In this document: positions 27,054 to 35,050 of the stretch, in pieces
Layout: each line of letters begins with the position of its first letter
How positions within the stretch are numbered: the stretch's first letter is position 1
Source: Chitinophagaceae bacterium
GTDB lineage: Bacteria; Bacteroidota; Bacteroidia; Chitinophagales; UBA10324
DNA length: 64,000 nucleotides
Assembly: GCA_947474435.1 (NCBI GenBank)
Contig: CANJII010000006.1
Location: 60,501 to 124,500, forward strand
Direction of reading: 5' to 3'
Made by a program: the position numbers and the translations under genes
The notes under the pieces: generated by a model
Database searches by the model: none
Told to the model about the DNA's origin: nothing
The model's input: only the letters and a program-made list of their open reading frames with translations

Positions 27054-27083
27054 CAAAACTATAAACCCGAAACCCGAAACAAT
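27054..27083 (-). promoter_or_regulatory. Promoter of the metalloprotease gene, with a repeat-built spacer
   Basis: On the minus strand TAGTTTTG (27061-27054) matches the -7 box TAnnTTTG, and ATTG (27083-27080) stands 18 bases upstream as a near -33 box. The 18-base spacer is almost entirely 2.6 copies of the heptamer AAACCCG (27063-27080). The start codon follows about 40 bases after the -7 box. Confidence 0.65.
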
Positions 27084-27085
27084 TT

Positions 27086-28474
27086 TCAGTACCCTAAAAT
27101 CTTCAGCATGCTTTGCGAAGTCTGCTCCTTTGCAAATAACCAATCTTTCAGAACACCTTTTTTATCGTAGTTAATCAATACATGTTTTGGAGAAGGAATT
27201 AGACAATGTTTTATTCCACCATAACCACTCAGTTGATCCTGATATGCACCGGTATGAAAGAAACCAATATACAATGGATCGCCGTTGTTAATCTTCGGAA
27301 GGAAAACCTGATTCACATGCACTTCAGAATTATAATAATCGTGCGAGTCGCAAGTAAGCCCCCCGAGATTTACCCGTTGATATTCATTATCCCATTTGTT
27401 AATCGGCAGCATTAAAAACCGCTGACCAATTCCCCATGTATCTGGTAGAGTAGTGATGAAACTGCTGTCAATCATGTACCATTGCTCTGAGTCGTTTTGT
27501 TGTTTCTGACTGAGCACCTGGTAAATCGCAGCGCCTGATTCGCCAACAGTATAACTTCCGAATTCGGTAAAAATATTTGGCGGATCTATCTTTTCTTTCT
27601 TGCATGCATTTTTAATCTGGGTTACAATTTCACGAATCATGTAATCGTAATCAAAAGTAAAACCCAAACTGTTACGGATTGGAAAACCACCGCCTATGTT
27701 TAACGAATCAAGAGTGGGACAAATCTTTTTCAACTGACAATAAACTGTCAATGCTTTATTCAACTCACTCCAGTAATACGCATCATCTTTTATTCCGGTG
27801 TTGATGAAGAAGTGAAGCATCTTCAATTTAAACTTCTTGCTGTTGTGAATCCGTTGCACATAAAATTCCAGAATATCTCTCCACCTGATTCCTAATCGCG
27901 AAGTATAAAACTGGAAAGTTGGTTCTTCTTCAGCGGCTATTCTTATTCCGATATTGCATTCACCTTTCACTGTTCGTTGATAAGCTTCAATCTCCGCCTT
28001 GCTATCTAAAACAGGAATCACATTGAATCCTTCGTTAATCATCTTTGCAATTCTATTGGTATACATTTTTGTTTTGTATCCATTGCAAATGATAAATGTG
28101 TTTTTGTTAATCCATCCCTTTTTATAAACTTTTCGAACAATATCAATATCGTAAGCGAAAGAAGTTTCCAGATGAATTTCACTTTTCAATGCTTCTTCCA
28201 ACACATAAGAAAAATGTGAACTCTTGGTGCAATAACAATAAAAATATTTGCCCGGATACTTCAACTCTTTAAAAACTTTGTTGAAGTTGGCTTTCGTTTT
28301 TTTTATCTGCGAAGTAATCTTCGGCAGGTAAGTTAACTTAAGCGGTGTACCGTATTTGTCAATGAGATGCTGGAGTGAAACTCCGTTGAAGAACAGTTGA
28401 TTGTCTTCGACTTTAAAACCTTCCTGAGGAAAATCAAAAGTCTGATGGATGAGGTCGTGATAGGTATTGTTCAT
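27086..28474 (-). CDS. PLP-dependent decarboxylase, probable arginine decarboxylase
   Basis: The 462-residue fold-III enzyme (alanine racemase/ornithine decarboxylase type) has the pyridoxal-phosphate lysine in CTKSSHF near residue 84, the phosphate-binding glycine loop SLNIGGGFP and the active-site Cys in CDSHDYYN. Length and sequence style match the Bacteroidota proteins annotated as arginine decarboxylase, which make agmatine for polyamine synthesis. Diaminopimelate and carboxynorspermidine decarboxylases share the fold, so the substrate is inferred. No agmatinase or other polyamine gene is adjacent. TACATTTG about 55 bases before the start (28534-28527) fits a -7 box. The protein is cytosolic. 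Confidence 0.82.
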   Translation of the reverse strand: MNNTYHDLIHQTFDFPQEGFKVEDNQLFFNGVSLQHLIDKYGTPLKLTYLPKITSQIKKTKANFNKVFKELKYPGKYFYCYCTKSSHFSYVLEEALKSEIHLETSFAYDIDIVRKVYKKGWINKNTFIICNGYKTKMYTNRIAKMINEGFNVIPVLDSKAEIEAYQRTVKGECNIGIRIAAEEEPTFQFYTSRLGIRWRDILEFYVQRIHNSKKFKLKMLHFFINTGIKDDAYYWSELNKALTVYCQLKKICPTLDSLNIGGGFPIRNSLGFTFDYDYMIREIVTQIKNACKKEKIDPPNIFTEFGSYTVGESGAAIYQVLSQKQQNDSEQWYMIDSSFITTLPDTWGIGQRFLMLPINKWDNEYQRVNLGGLTCDSHDYYNSEVHVNQVFLPKINNGDPLYIGFFHTGAYQDQLSGYGGIKHCLIPSPKHVLINYDKKGVLKDWLFAKEQTSQSMLKILGY

Positions 28475-28526
28475 CTCACTTTCGTGATGAAAGGGTGGTT
28501 GGTGATTGGTTTAGTTTACGGGTGGC

Positions 28527-28534
28527 CAAATGTA
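28527..28534 (-). promoter_or_regulatory. Probable -7 box of the decarboxylase gene
   Basis: TACATTTG on the minus strand matches TAnnTTTG exactly. The -33 position, 18 bases further upstream, reads TTTC instead of TTTG. It lies about 52 bases before the start codon at 28474. Confidence 0.5.
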
Positions 28535-28686
28535 ATAAGTTTGAACACTAATGAAATACTTTTTACATTAAGGTAAAGTAAATTGATGCGGGTAATTATT
28601 GTGGGCTTTAAATAATTTGCCTTATAAAATAAATTCAAATCACACTGCTGATCAATTTGTAAATCACATAAACAGATTTCTATTAC

Positions 28687-28716
28687 AAAAAAAATAAACC
28701 AACAATCTTGTTGGTT
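28687..28716 (-). terminator. Intrinsic terminator of the small lipoprotein gene
   Basis: Arms aaccaacaa (28697-28705) and ttgttggtt (28708-28716) form a hairpin just after the stop codon at 28725. On the minus strand a U-run follows, seen as the A-run at 28687-28694. Confidence 0.85.
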
Positions 28717-28724
28717 GTATAATA

Positions 28725-29147
28725 TTATTTCTTCACCAGATGAATCTCGGAAATATTTCCTGAATTGTCATCTTGCAAAATAATAGTTGAATTTGCGGTT
28801 GAACTGATTATCCAGCTCTTATTCAAATATGGCAATGGCGAATTGCCTGCGATTGTAATATTTAATTGACTGGCACTGTTTTCATTGGTCCATGCACCGG
28901 TTACAGTTTCAGTTGTATTGGCTGCATACATTTTTCCGCTGCTCAAAAATGTAAAAGTGTATCCGCTGAAATTTGAAGCGCGGTCATTGGTACCATCATT
29001 AAAATAAGTAATTTCCCAAGGACCAGAAGTCAACAGTTCGGTCAATGAAAAATTAGGATTGGTATCAGTCGCCGACTTTTTACAGGATGAAAAAGCAACG
29101 ACAACCATTGCAAATAAGACGAACGAATGGAGTATTTGCTTTTTCAT
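28725..29147 (-). CDS. Small lipocalin-like lipoprotein
   Basis: This 140-residue protein has a lipoprotein signal peptide with lipobox SSC at Cys22, so it is membrane-anchored on the envelope. The mature part starts with a polar linker, then LLTSGPWEITYFNDG, YTFTFLSSGKMYA, TGAWTNEN and STIILQDDNSG. These are short beta strands in the order seen in the lipocalin-like (DUF) lipoproteins of this phylum. Their ligands are unknown. It is a single-gene unit with a clean terminator, and no consensus promoter could be placed upstream. Confidence 0.75.
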   Translation of the reverse strand: MKKQILHSFVLFAMVVVAFSSCKKSATDTNPNFSLTELLTSGPWEITYFNDGTNDRASNFSGYTFTFLSSGKMYAANTTETVTGAWTNENSASQLNITIAGNSPLPYLNKSWIISSTANSTIILQDDNSGNISEIHLVKK

Positions 29148-29395
29148 AATTGATTAGTGTTCGTTAAAAGGTGTTGGCTAAAAATCTTTTGATGATGCAA
29201 TATCATTTCAACATTATCGGATAAAAATTAAAAGGTTCTCTGTAAGCATATTTAGTAGCTGAATCGGACATATATTGTTCTGAATGCCGTTTATTAAATC
29301 TACTATTCATCAACTTCATTCACTATTGACTTATGTCATGATTTAGGAATTCAGGTGATGATACTTTTCCATCACAAATAATTCCCGTTTTAATC

Positions 29396-32300
29396 ATGAA
29401 CACATCTGCAACTCCCGAAGCAACTCTTGTTGAAGAAAATAAAATTCAACACCAGCTCGATAAGCATTTAAAAATTATGGATGGCAATGAAGCCGTCGCG
29501 AACATTGCTTACAAGGTCAGTGAAGTCTGCGCCATCTATCCAATCACTCCTTCGTCCACAATGGGCGAACACTGTGATGAATGGGCATCGCACGGACTAA
29601 AAAATATCTGGGGAGAAATTCCGCGCATTCAGGAAATGCAAAGTGAAGGTGGTGCTGCCGGTGCAGTGCATGGTTCGTTGGTTGGTGGCGCACTCACCAC
29701 CACCTTCACATCATCACAGGGATTGCTGCTCATGATTCCTGATATGTTCAAGATTGCAGGAGAGCTCACTCCATTTGTTTTACATGTTGCAGCACGAACA
29801 GTTGCCACACATGCGCTCTCTATTTTCGGTGACCATTCTGATGTGATGGCGGTTCGCTCCACAGGATTTGCTATGTTGTTCGGAAGCAATGTGCAGGAAG
29901 CAATGGACCTCGCACTAATATCTCACGCTTCAACTTTGCAGGCACGCATTCCGTTCATTCATGCGTTTGATGGTTTCAGAACTTCACACGAGTTGTCAAA
30001 AATTTCTGTAGTTGATGATGAATTGATTCATGCAATGATTGATGATGATTGCATTTCAAAACATCGCCAAAGAAGTTTATCTCCATCGCATCCCTCACTG
30101 AAAGGCACCGCGCAAAACCCTGATACTTATTTTCAGAATCGTGAAGCATGCAATACTTATTATTCCAATACACCTGGGATTGTAAAGGACGCAATGAAAA
30201 AATTTGCATCGCTCACCGGTCGCTCTTATTCCTTGTTTCAATATGTTGGTCATCCGCAGGCCGAAAGAATTATTATCATGATGGGTTCAGGAATCGGTGC
30301 AGTTGATGAAACAACTGAATACATAAACAACAATGGTGAGAAAGTCGGTTACCTGAATGTGCATTTATTCCGTCCGTTTTCGGTGGAAGATTTTATAAAT
30401 GAAATTCCAACTTCTGTTAAATCAATTACAGTTCTCGATAGAACTAAAGAACCCGGTTCCATTGGCGAACCATTGTACCAGGATGTAATAACTGCGCTCT
30501 CTGAAAATCAATCGTCCGCTAATCCGCACTTTGAAAAAATGCCGAGAGTAACAGGTGGTCGTTACGGTTTATCATCCAAAGAATTTACACCTGCAATGGT
30601 GCTTTCTATTTTCAATGAAATGAAAAAAACAAATCCTAAAAATCATTTCACTGTTGGCATCAATGACGATGTCACTCATCTGAGTTTGGATTACGACAAA
30701 TCATTTTCGCCCGGCAACCTGCATAAATTTCAGGGATTGTTTTTTGGTTTGGGAGCCGATGGAACTGTGAGTGCGAATAAAAATTCCATCAAAATAATTG
30801 GTGAGTCAACTGATAATTATGTGCAGGGATACTTTGTGTATGATTCTAAAAAATCAGGTTCATCAACAGTTTCTCATTTGCGTTTCGGTGAGAAACCAAT
30901 TCGCTCCACTTACTTAATCTCCTCTGCAAATTTTGTTGCGTGCCATCAATTCAATTTCGTGAGCAAGATGGACATGCTGAAGAATGCTGCTATCGGAAGT
31001 TCGTTCCTGCTCAATTCTCCATTTGATGAAAATGAAGTGTGGGACAAATTGCCTTCAACACTTCAACATCAAATCATTGAAAAGAAAATAAATTTCTACA
31101 TCATCAACGCCACGCAGGTTGCGCGTGATGCAGGTCTGGGCACTCGTATCAATACCATTTTGCAAACCTGCTTCTTCGCCATTTCAAACATCATTGAAAA
31201 AGGTGAAGCCATCAGCAAAATAAAAAAAGCATTAGCAAAAACTTATCACGCTAAAGGCGAAGCAGTCATCAATAAAAATTTCGTTGCCATTGATAAAGCA
31301 TTGGAGAATCTGAAGAAAGTAAATTATCCGCAAACAACAGGCGATGTTGATTATGGATTTCACATGAACAAGGATGCATCAGATTTTTCAAAAAATGTTT
31401 TGCAAAAAATTATTTCCGGTGATGGAGATGATTTACCGGTAAGCGCTTTTCCAGTTGATGGAACTTATCCTACAGCTACTACAAAATGGGAAAAAAGAAA
31501 TATCGCCACAGTGGTTCCGGTTTGGGACGAAGACCTTTGTACGCAATGCAACAAGTGTGTAATCATTTGTCCGCATGCAGCCATCCGCGCAAAAATTTAT
31601 GATAAAAGTTTATTGAGTAATTCTCCTTCCACATTCAAACACATTTCACCTGTCGGAAAGGATTTCGATAAAGAAAAAGAAGTTTACACTCTGCAGGTTG
31701 CTGTGGAAGATTGCACCGGTTGCAATCTCTGCGTGGAATACTGTCCCGTTGAAAGCAAAACAAATCCGGGAGCTAAAGCAGTGAACATGCACGACCGTCT
31801 TTCATTGGTTGATGAAGAACGAATGAACTGGGATTTCTTTTTCAACCTGCCCGAAATAAATCGCGAGCGCGTAAACATGACCAGCGTGAAGGGCACACAG
31901 TTTCTACAACCGCTGTTCGAATTTTCAAGCGCCTGTTCCGGTTGCGGCGAAACTCCCTACCTGAAAATTCTCACACAAATGTTTGGCGATAGAATGGTGG
32001 TCGCAAATGCAACCGGTTGTTCATCCATCTACGGAGCCAATTTGCCAACCACACCATGGTCAACCAACAAAGAAGGACACGGACCTGCGTGGGCAAATTC
32101 GCTCTTCGAAGACAATGCAGAATTCGGGTTGGGAATAAAACTCGCATTCGATCAGCGCCGTGATACTGCTGTTTCATTAATCAAAAAAATGGAAACAGAA
32201 ATCGGTTCTACACTCGTCGAAAACATTCTCACCAACGATGAATCAAACGAACATGGCATAAAACTCCAACACGATTACATCAATGAGCTGAGTAAAAAAT

Positions 32301-32998
32301 TAACTGATATAAATACTTCCGATTCAAAACGATTGCTCGTGCTCGCCGAAAACTTGGTGAAGAAATCAGTATGGATTATTGGCGGCGATGGTTGGGCTTA
32401 CGACATCGGTTACGGCGGACTCGACCATGTACTCAGCACCGGCGAAAAACTCAATGTGCTCGTGCTCGATACCGAAGTGTATTCAAACACCGGCGGACAA
32501 ACTTCCAAGTCAACACCCATCGGAGCCATTGCGAAGTTTTCTTCTTCCGGAAAAAAATCACCGAAGAAAAACCTCGGGCAAATCGCCATCACCAATGGCA
32601 ATGTATATGTGGCGCAAATTGCACTCGGTGCAAACGACACACAAACCGTACGCGCCATAAAAGAAGCCGAAGCTTATCCCGGCACATCGCTCATCATTGC
32701 TTACAGTCACTGCATCGCGCATGGTTTTGATTTGGGTCACGGTGCCGAGCAACAGGCAAATGCGGTCAAGTCAGGTTACTGGCCGCTCTATCGTTACAAC
32801 CCAATGCTGCCCGTGGGCAAGCGCTTCATACTCGATTCAAAAGAACCCACCATTGCCCTGCAGGATTACATGTACAAAGAAGGCCGCTTCACCGTGTTGC
32901 AACGGCAGAATCCCGAACTCGCCGAAGAGCTGCTGCACAAAGCCGAAGCATTTGTAAAAGAAAAATGGGATGCACTTAAATTACTCACCACACTTTAA
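29396..32998 (+). CDS. nifJ: Pyruvate:ferredoxin (flavodoxin) oxidoreductase
   Basis: The single-chain PFOR of 1200 residues converts pyruvate and CoA to acetyl-CoA and CO2 and reduces ferredoxin or flavodoxin. Domains in order: an N-terminal TPP-binding alpha domain (AVANIAYKVSEVCAIYPITP), the gamma domain (about 430-640), a ferredoxin domain with two 4Fe-4S motifs (CTQCNKCVIICP and CTGCNLCVEYCP, about 710-790), and a TPP domain with SACSGCGETPY, ATGCSSIYG and SNTGGQTSKSTP. All cluster cysteines are intact and the length is full. The reading frame becomes clearly GC-richer in its last 700 bases, continuing into the next gene 11 bases downstream, with which it forms an operon. The enzyme is oxygen-sensitive in many organisms, so it may serve low-oxygen growth. 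Confidence 0.97.
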   Translation: MNTSATPEATLVEENKIQHQLDKHLKIMDGNEAVANIAYKVSEVCAIYPITPSSTMGEHCDEWASHGLKNIWGEIPRIQEMQSEGGAAGAVHGSLVGGALTTTFTSSQGLLLMIPDMFKIAGELTPFVLHVAARTVATHALSIFGDHSDVMAVRSTGFAMLFGSNVQEAMDLALISHASTLQARIPFIHAFDGFRTSHELSKISVVDDELIHAMIDDDCISKHRQRSLSPSHPSLKGTAQNPDTYFQNREACNTYYSNTPGIVKDAMKKFASLTGRSYSLFQYVGHPQAERIIIMMGSGIGAVDETTEYINNNGEKVGYLNVHLFRPFSVEDFINEIPTSVKSITVLDRTKEPGSIGEPLYQDVITALSENQSSANPHFEKMPRVTGGRYGLSSKEFTPAMVLSIFNEMKKTNPKNHFTVGINDDVTHLSLDYDKSFSPGNLHKFQGLFFGLGADGTVSANKNSIKIIGESTDNYVQGYFVYDSKKSGSSTVSHLRFGEKPIRSTYLISSANFVACHQFNFVSKMDMLKNAAIGSSFLLNSPFDENEVWDKLPSTLQHQIIEKKINFYIINATQVARDAGLGTRINTILQTCFFAISNIIEKGEAISKIKKALAKTYHAKGEAVINKNFVAIDKALENLKKVNYPQTTGDVDYGFHMNKDASDFSKNVLQKIISGDGDDLPVSAFPVDGTYPTATTKWEKRNIATVVPVWDEDLCTQCNKCVIICPHAAIRAKIYDKSLLSNSPSTFKHISPVGKDFDKEKEVYTLQVAVEDCTGCNLCVEYCPVESKTNPGAKAVNMHDRLSLVDEERMNWDFFFNLPEINRERVNMTSVKGTQFLQPLFEFSSACSGCGETPYLKILTQMFGDRMVVANATGCSSIYGANLPTTPWSTNKEGHGPAWANSLFEDNAEFGLGIKLAFDQRRDTAVSLIKKMETEIGSTLVENILTNDESNEHGIKLQHDYINELSKKLTDINTSDSKRLLVLAENLVKKSVWIIGGDGWAYDIGYGGLDHVLSTGEKLNVLVLDTEVYSNTGGQTSKSTPIGAIAKFSSSGKKSPKKNLGQIAITNGNVYVAQIALGANDTQTVRAIKEAEAYPGTSLIIAYSHCIAHGFDLGHGAEQQANAVKSGYWPLYRYNPMLPVGKRFILDSKEPTIALQDYMYKEGRFTVLQRQNPELAEELLHKAEAFVKEKWDALKLLTTL

Positions 32999-33009
32999 CC
33001 CCGAATAAA

Positions 33010-33396
33010 ATGAAAACAAATCCGCAGGAACTCATAGCCGTTGCGCTTACTGATTACGAAGCCGCCCTTCAGGAACTCAACCGCCCCGAACACGATGTGG
33101 TCACACACACCGTTTGCCACCTCACCCGCGAAGCCATTACCAGCATGCTGCGCGCCTACCTCGGCACAAAAAATATCAGCTTTACCGATGCTGATACACT
33201 CGAACAATTAGTTACGCTGAGCAAAGCGCAGAACTACCAACTGAACAAATACGATTTCAGCGTGCTCCAGTGCGGCCACCTCGCAGCCGACAACAACCCC
33301 GGCAACTACTGCCTCAGCGAAACCCGCGTGAACAGTTGCTTCCGCCTGCTCGATAGCATGAAGGATTATTTGTTCAGCGAAATGAAAATGAGTTAG
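33010..33396 (+). CDS. Small helical HEPN-like protein downstream of nifJ
   Basis: This 128-residue all-helical protein has a central region THTVCHLTREAITSMLRAYL followed by DADTLEQLVTLSKAQN, recalling the four-helix HEPN fold. The Rx4-6H nuclease motif of toxic HEPN proteins is not seen, so an RNase role is not supported. Start ATG 33010 is 11 bases after nifJ, so the two are co-transcribed. Base composition is unusual: 37 of 60 bases from 33061 are G or C, against well under 40% in most of the window. It could be an accessory or stabilising partner of the oxidoreductase (inference). Confidence 0.6.
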   Translation: MKTNPQELIAVALTDYEAALQELNRPEHDVVTHTVCHLTREAITSMLRAYLGTKNISFTDADTLEQLVTLSKAQNYQLNKYDFSVLQCGHLAADNNPGNYCLSETRVNSCFRLLDSMKDYLFSEMKMS

Positions 33397-33420
33397 CGGA
33401 AAACAGTTTCCGTCACTCTC

Positions 33421-33444
33421 TGTCATCCTGAACTTTCCGAAGGA
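33421..33444 (+). repeat. Dispersed repeat half-unit
   Basis: The 24 bases from 33421 (tgtcatcctgaactttccga and on) match the right arm of the inverted repeat at 39876-39969, read in reverse complement, at 21 of 24 positions. It lies 24 bases after the stop of the HEPN-like gene. This is a known type of extragenic repeat motif in many bacteria. Confidence 0.65.
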
Positions 33445-33511
33445 TTAACAAAGATTTGGGCAAGTCATCTTTTTTTGATTACAAAAAAAACTGTCGGGCT
33501 TTCCTTACAAT

Positions 33512-33533
33512 CTTTTTGTGATTACACAAAAAG
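33512..33533 (+). terminator. Hairpin, possible terminator of the nifJ operon
   Basis: Perfect 9-base arms (ctttttgtg at 33512-33520, cacaaaaag at 33525-33533) enclose the loop atta. It lies 116 bases after the last plus-strand gene and before the convergent gene at 33580. The stem is AT-rich and the following T-run is short, so termination is plausible but not certain. Confidence 0.5.
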
Positions 33534-33579
33534 GATTTTCAGTACAATCCCTCTTGCGGCTGACGCACTCATTTTCCTT

Positions 33580-34362
33580 TCATAATTTTTTTGTGATTTT
33601 TTCTTGTCTATAATCGAGAAGTTTAATATGGGGCAAATTCCCTAAACGATATTCTTTACTTTTTAATTCACCTACGACTTTATCTCTGTCGATTCCAAAT
33701 TTGTCTGATAAGTAATGGAAATGTGGTTGACCATCATTCCAGTTTTCTTCACTTCTGAGACTTCTAAAAGTCAAAAACAAACAATGCCAATTAGAACCAT
33801 TATCAAGAAATTTAGAAACAATAACTTTTCTTTGTTCAACAACTTGTTTGAGCTGACCACCTGATAAAGTAGTCTCACCAATAGATTCCACTTTTTCTCC
33901 CTTGACATTAATAACTTTGGGTAAAGCAGTTTCATCAATCCCCTTTCTATGATGATGTGCAGTATACTGGCTAAAACTAAATCCAAATTCATTCCATGCT
34001 CTAACTATAAACGCAATTAATTGTTCAGGAATTATGCTGGCATTCTTAAGCAATTTGACTTGTTCTCCTTTCGATTCTGATTTTAATAATGAAATAAAGT
34101 TATCTGGAACTTCTGTTTTTATGATCGCTTCATATTTTTCATCCCAACTTTTTAATGCTCTCCTATATAAAATTCCATCAAGATCTGGAAAAATTTCCCT
34201 AGGAATTTTAGACAGTAATAATTCTCGTTCTAAAAAAATTTGAGTTCGCATAAACACTTCCTTATAATATTCGACCGGATTTGAGAACTCAAAATCGGGT
34301 GTCTCAAAAATTTTATAAGAACCTTTTCCATCATCCTCAAATATTCGATACTCTTTTATCAT
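33580..34362 (-). CDS. Unrecognised soluble protein (260 aa) in a repeat-controlled cluster
   Basis: I do not recognise this family. The 260-residue protein has no signal peptide or membrane helix and is mixed alpha/beta. Notable segments are SQYTAHHHRKGIDE (a run of three His), a Gly-rich TTLSGGQLKQVVEQRK, and NWHCLFLTFRSLRSEENW followed by DGQPHFHYLSDKFGI, with several conserved-looking His and aromatic residues that could form a catalytic or metal site. It lies 14 bases downstream of a small membrane protein gene, with which it forms an operon read from the duplicated promoter at 34854-34883. Codon use is AT-rich. A role in stress response or defence is possible but has no direct support. 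Confidence 0.6.
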   Translation of the reverse strand: MIKEYRIFEDDGKGSYKIFETPDFEFSNPVEYYKEVFMRTQIFLERELLLSKIPREIFPDLDGILYRRALKSWDEKYEAIIKTEVPDNFISLLKSESKGEQVKLLKNASIIPEQLIAFIVRAWNEFGFSFSQYTAHHHRKGIDETALPKVINVKGEKVESIGETTLSGGQLKQVVEQRKVIVSKFLDNGSNWHCLFLTFRSLRSEENWNDGQPHFHYLSDKFGIDRDKVVGELKSKEYRLGNLPHIKLLDYRQEKITKKL

Positions 34363-34376
34363 AGATAATTTTATAG

Positions 34377-34790
34377 TCAGTGTTTTCTTTCAAAGTAAAA
34401 CGAAAACATGAGGGCGAGAAATATTCCTATCATGAAATTGATTAAAACCATTTCACCTTGAATTAGAATAAATTTTTTTGTTTCAACAAAAAATAAAAGA
34501 GAAAAATTAAATAGTACGGCTATTAGAATGGACCGTATAAGAAAAATTGCTGTTGCATCAAAAGTATCAAGTCCTCTTAAGTAACTGTTTCTATTTATGA
34601 AGTTATAATAATATCGCCTTGCTGCAATAAATAAAATCGAAAACGGAAGTATATGAAAAACAATTTTTGATATAATCGAACTATAAATATTTTGAAATGC
34701 AATATCCAAGTTTGTAAAATACATTAATGTTCCCAATATGACTGAATAAATATGACAGATGAGAACAGATTTATTTATGTGATTAAACAT
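34377..34790 (-). CDS. Small integral membrane protein, unknown function
   Basis: This 137-residue protein has about four hydrophobic helices (around residues 8-26, 38-58, 80-102 and 112-132) and a basic loop AARRYYYNFINRNSYLR between the second and third. It is very AT-rich and has no match I recognise. It is the first gene of a two-gene minus-strand operon with the 260-residue protein 14 bases downstream. It is led by a promoter and hairpin leader that are repeated almost exactly before the lipoprotein gene at 35051-35830. A membrane anchor or channel for the neighbouring soluble protein is a reasonable guess only. Confidence 0.6.
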   Translation of the reverse strand: MFNHINKSVLICHIYSVILGTLMYFTNLDIAFQNIYSSIISKIVFHILPFSILFIAARRYYYNFINRNSYLRGLDTFDATAIFLIRSILIAVLFNFSLLFFVETKKFILIQGEMVLINFMIGIFLALMFSFYFERKH

Positions 34791-34819
34791 ATTCTCAATT
34801 TTTTTTAGTTTTCCACCTT

Positions 34820-34839
34820 GGTTCGTGTCCCCACGAACC
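34820..34839 (-). promoter_or_regulatory. Leader RNA hairpin, copy 1
   Basis: On the minus strand GGTTCGTG, loop GGGA, CACGAACC form a perfect 8-bp stem with a GNRA-type tetraloop. It lies between the predicted transcription start and the ATG at 34790. The second copy (35856-35875) keeps the loop and can form the same stem using G-U pairs. Confidence 0.55.
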
Positions 34840-34907
34840 GAAACATTGCGCGACCAATATAATGCTATATATATAGCATCAAAAACTTACCACCTTAACA
34901 ACCCAGC
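34828..34907. repeat. 80-bp promoter-leader repeat, copy 1
   Basis: These 80 bases match 35864-35943 at 76 positions in the same orientation, 1036 bases apart. The four differences are all transitions. The repeat starts in the leader hairpin and runs through the -7 box, an 18-base palindrome and the -33 box to cagc. Similarity becomes patchy on the gene side. Confidence 0.85.
34854..34883 (-). promoter_or_regulatory. Predicted promoter with palindromic spacer, copy 1
   Basis: Read leftwards, TTTG (34883-34880) is followed after exactly 18 bases by TATATTGG (34861-34854), one base off the -7 consensus TAnnTTTG. The spacer ATGCTATATATATAGCAT is a perfect 18-base palindrome, a possible repressor site between the boxes. 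The ATG of the 137-residue membrane protein lies 63 bases downstream. Confidence 0.6.
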
Positions 34908-34909
34908 TG

Positions 34910-34956
34910 GGCACGGTTTGCAACCGTGCTCCAATAAAGCATCCGGTTTGCAACCG
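34910..34956. repeat. Two adjacent palindromic repeats (GGTTTGCAACC type)
   Basis: gcacggtttgcaaccgtgc (34911-34929) and ccggtttgcaaccgg (34943-34957) are two hairpins with the same loop core tgc. The first matches the repeat at 22366-22387 in reverse complement. They lie in the 260-base gap between the membrane protein and lipoprotein genes. Confidence 0.65.
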
Positions 34957-35050
34957 GAAGTATCAGAAAATAAAAAACAGCCAATAAATGTTCATCACTA
35001 ATAGTAAACCTAAATTCAGAAATTATAAAATTCGGGATAACAAGTAATTA

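Noticed and set aside
32371..32957. Several overlapping frames in other phases of nifJ
   Set aside because: They result from high GC in the nifJ 3' end; only the nifJ frame has domain motifs.
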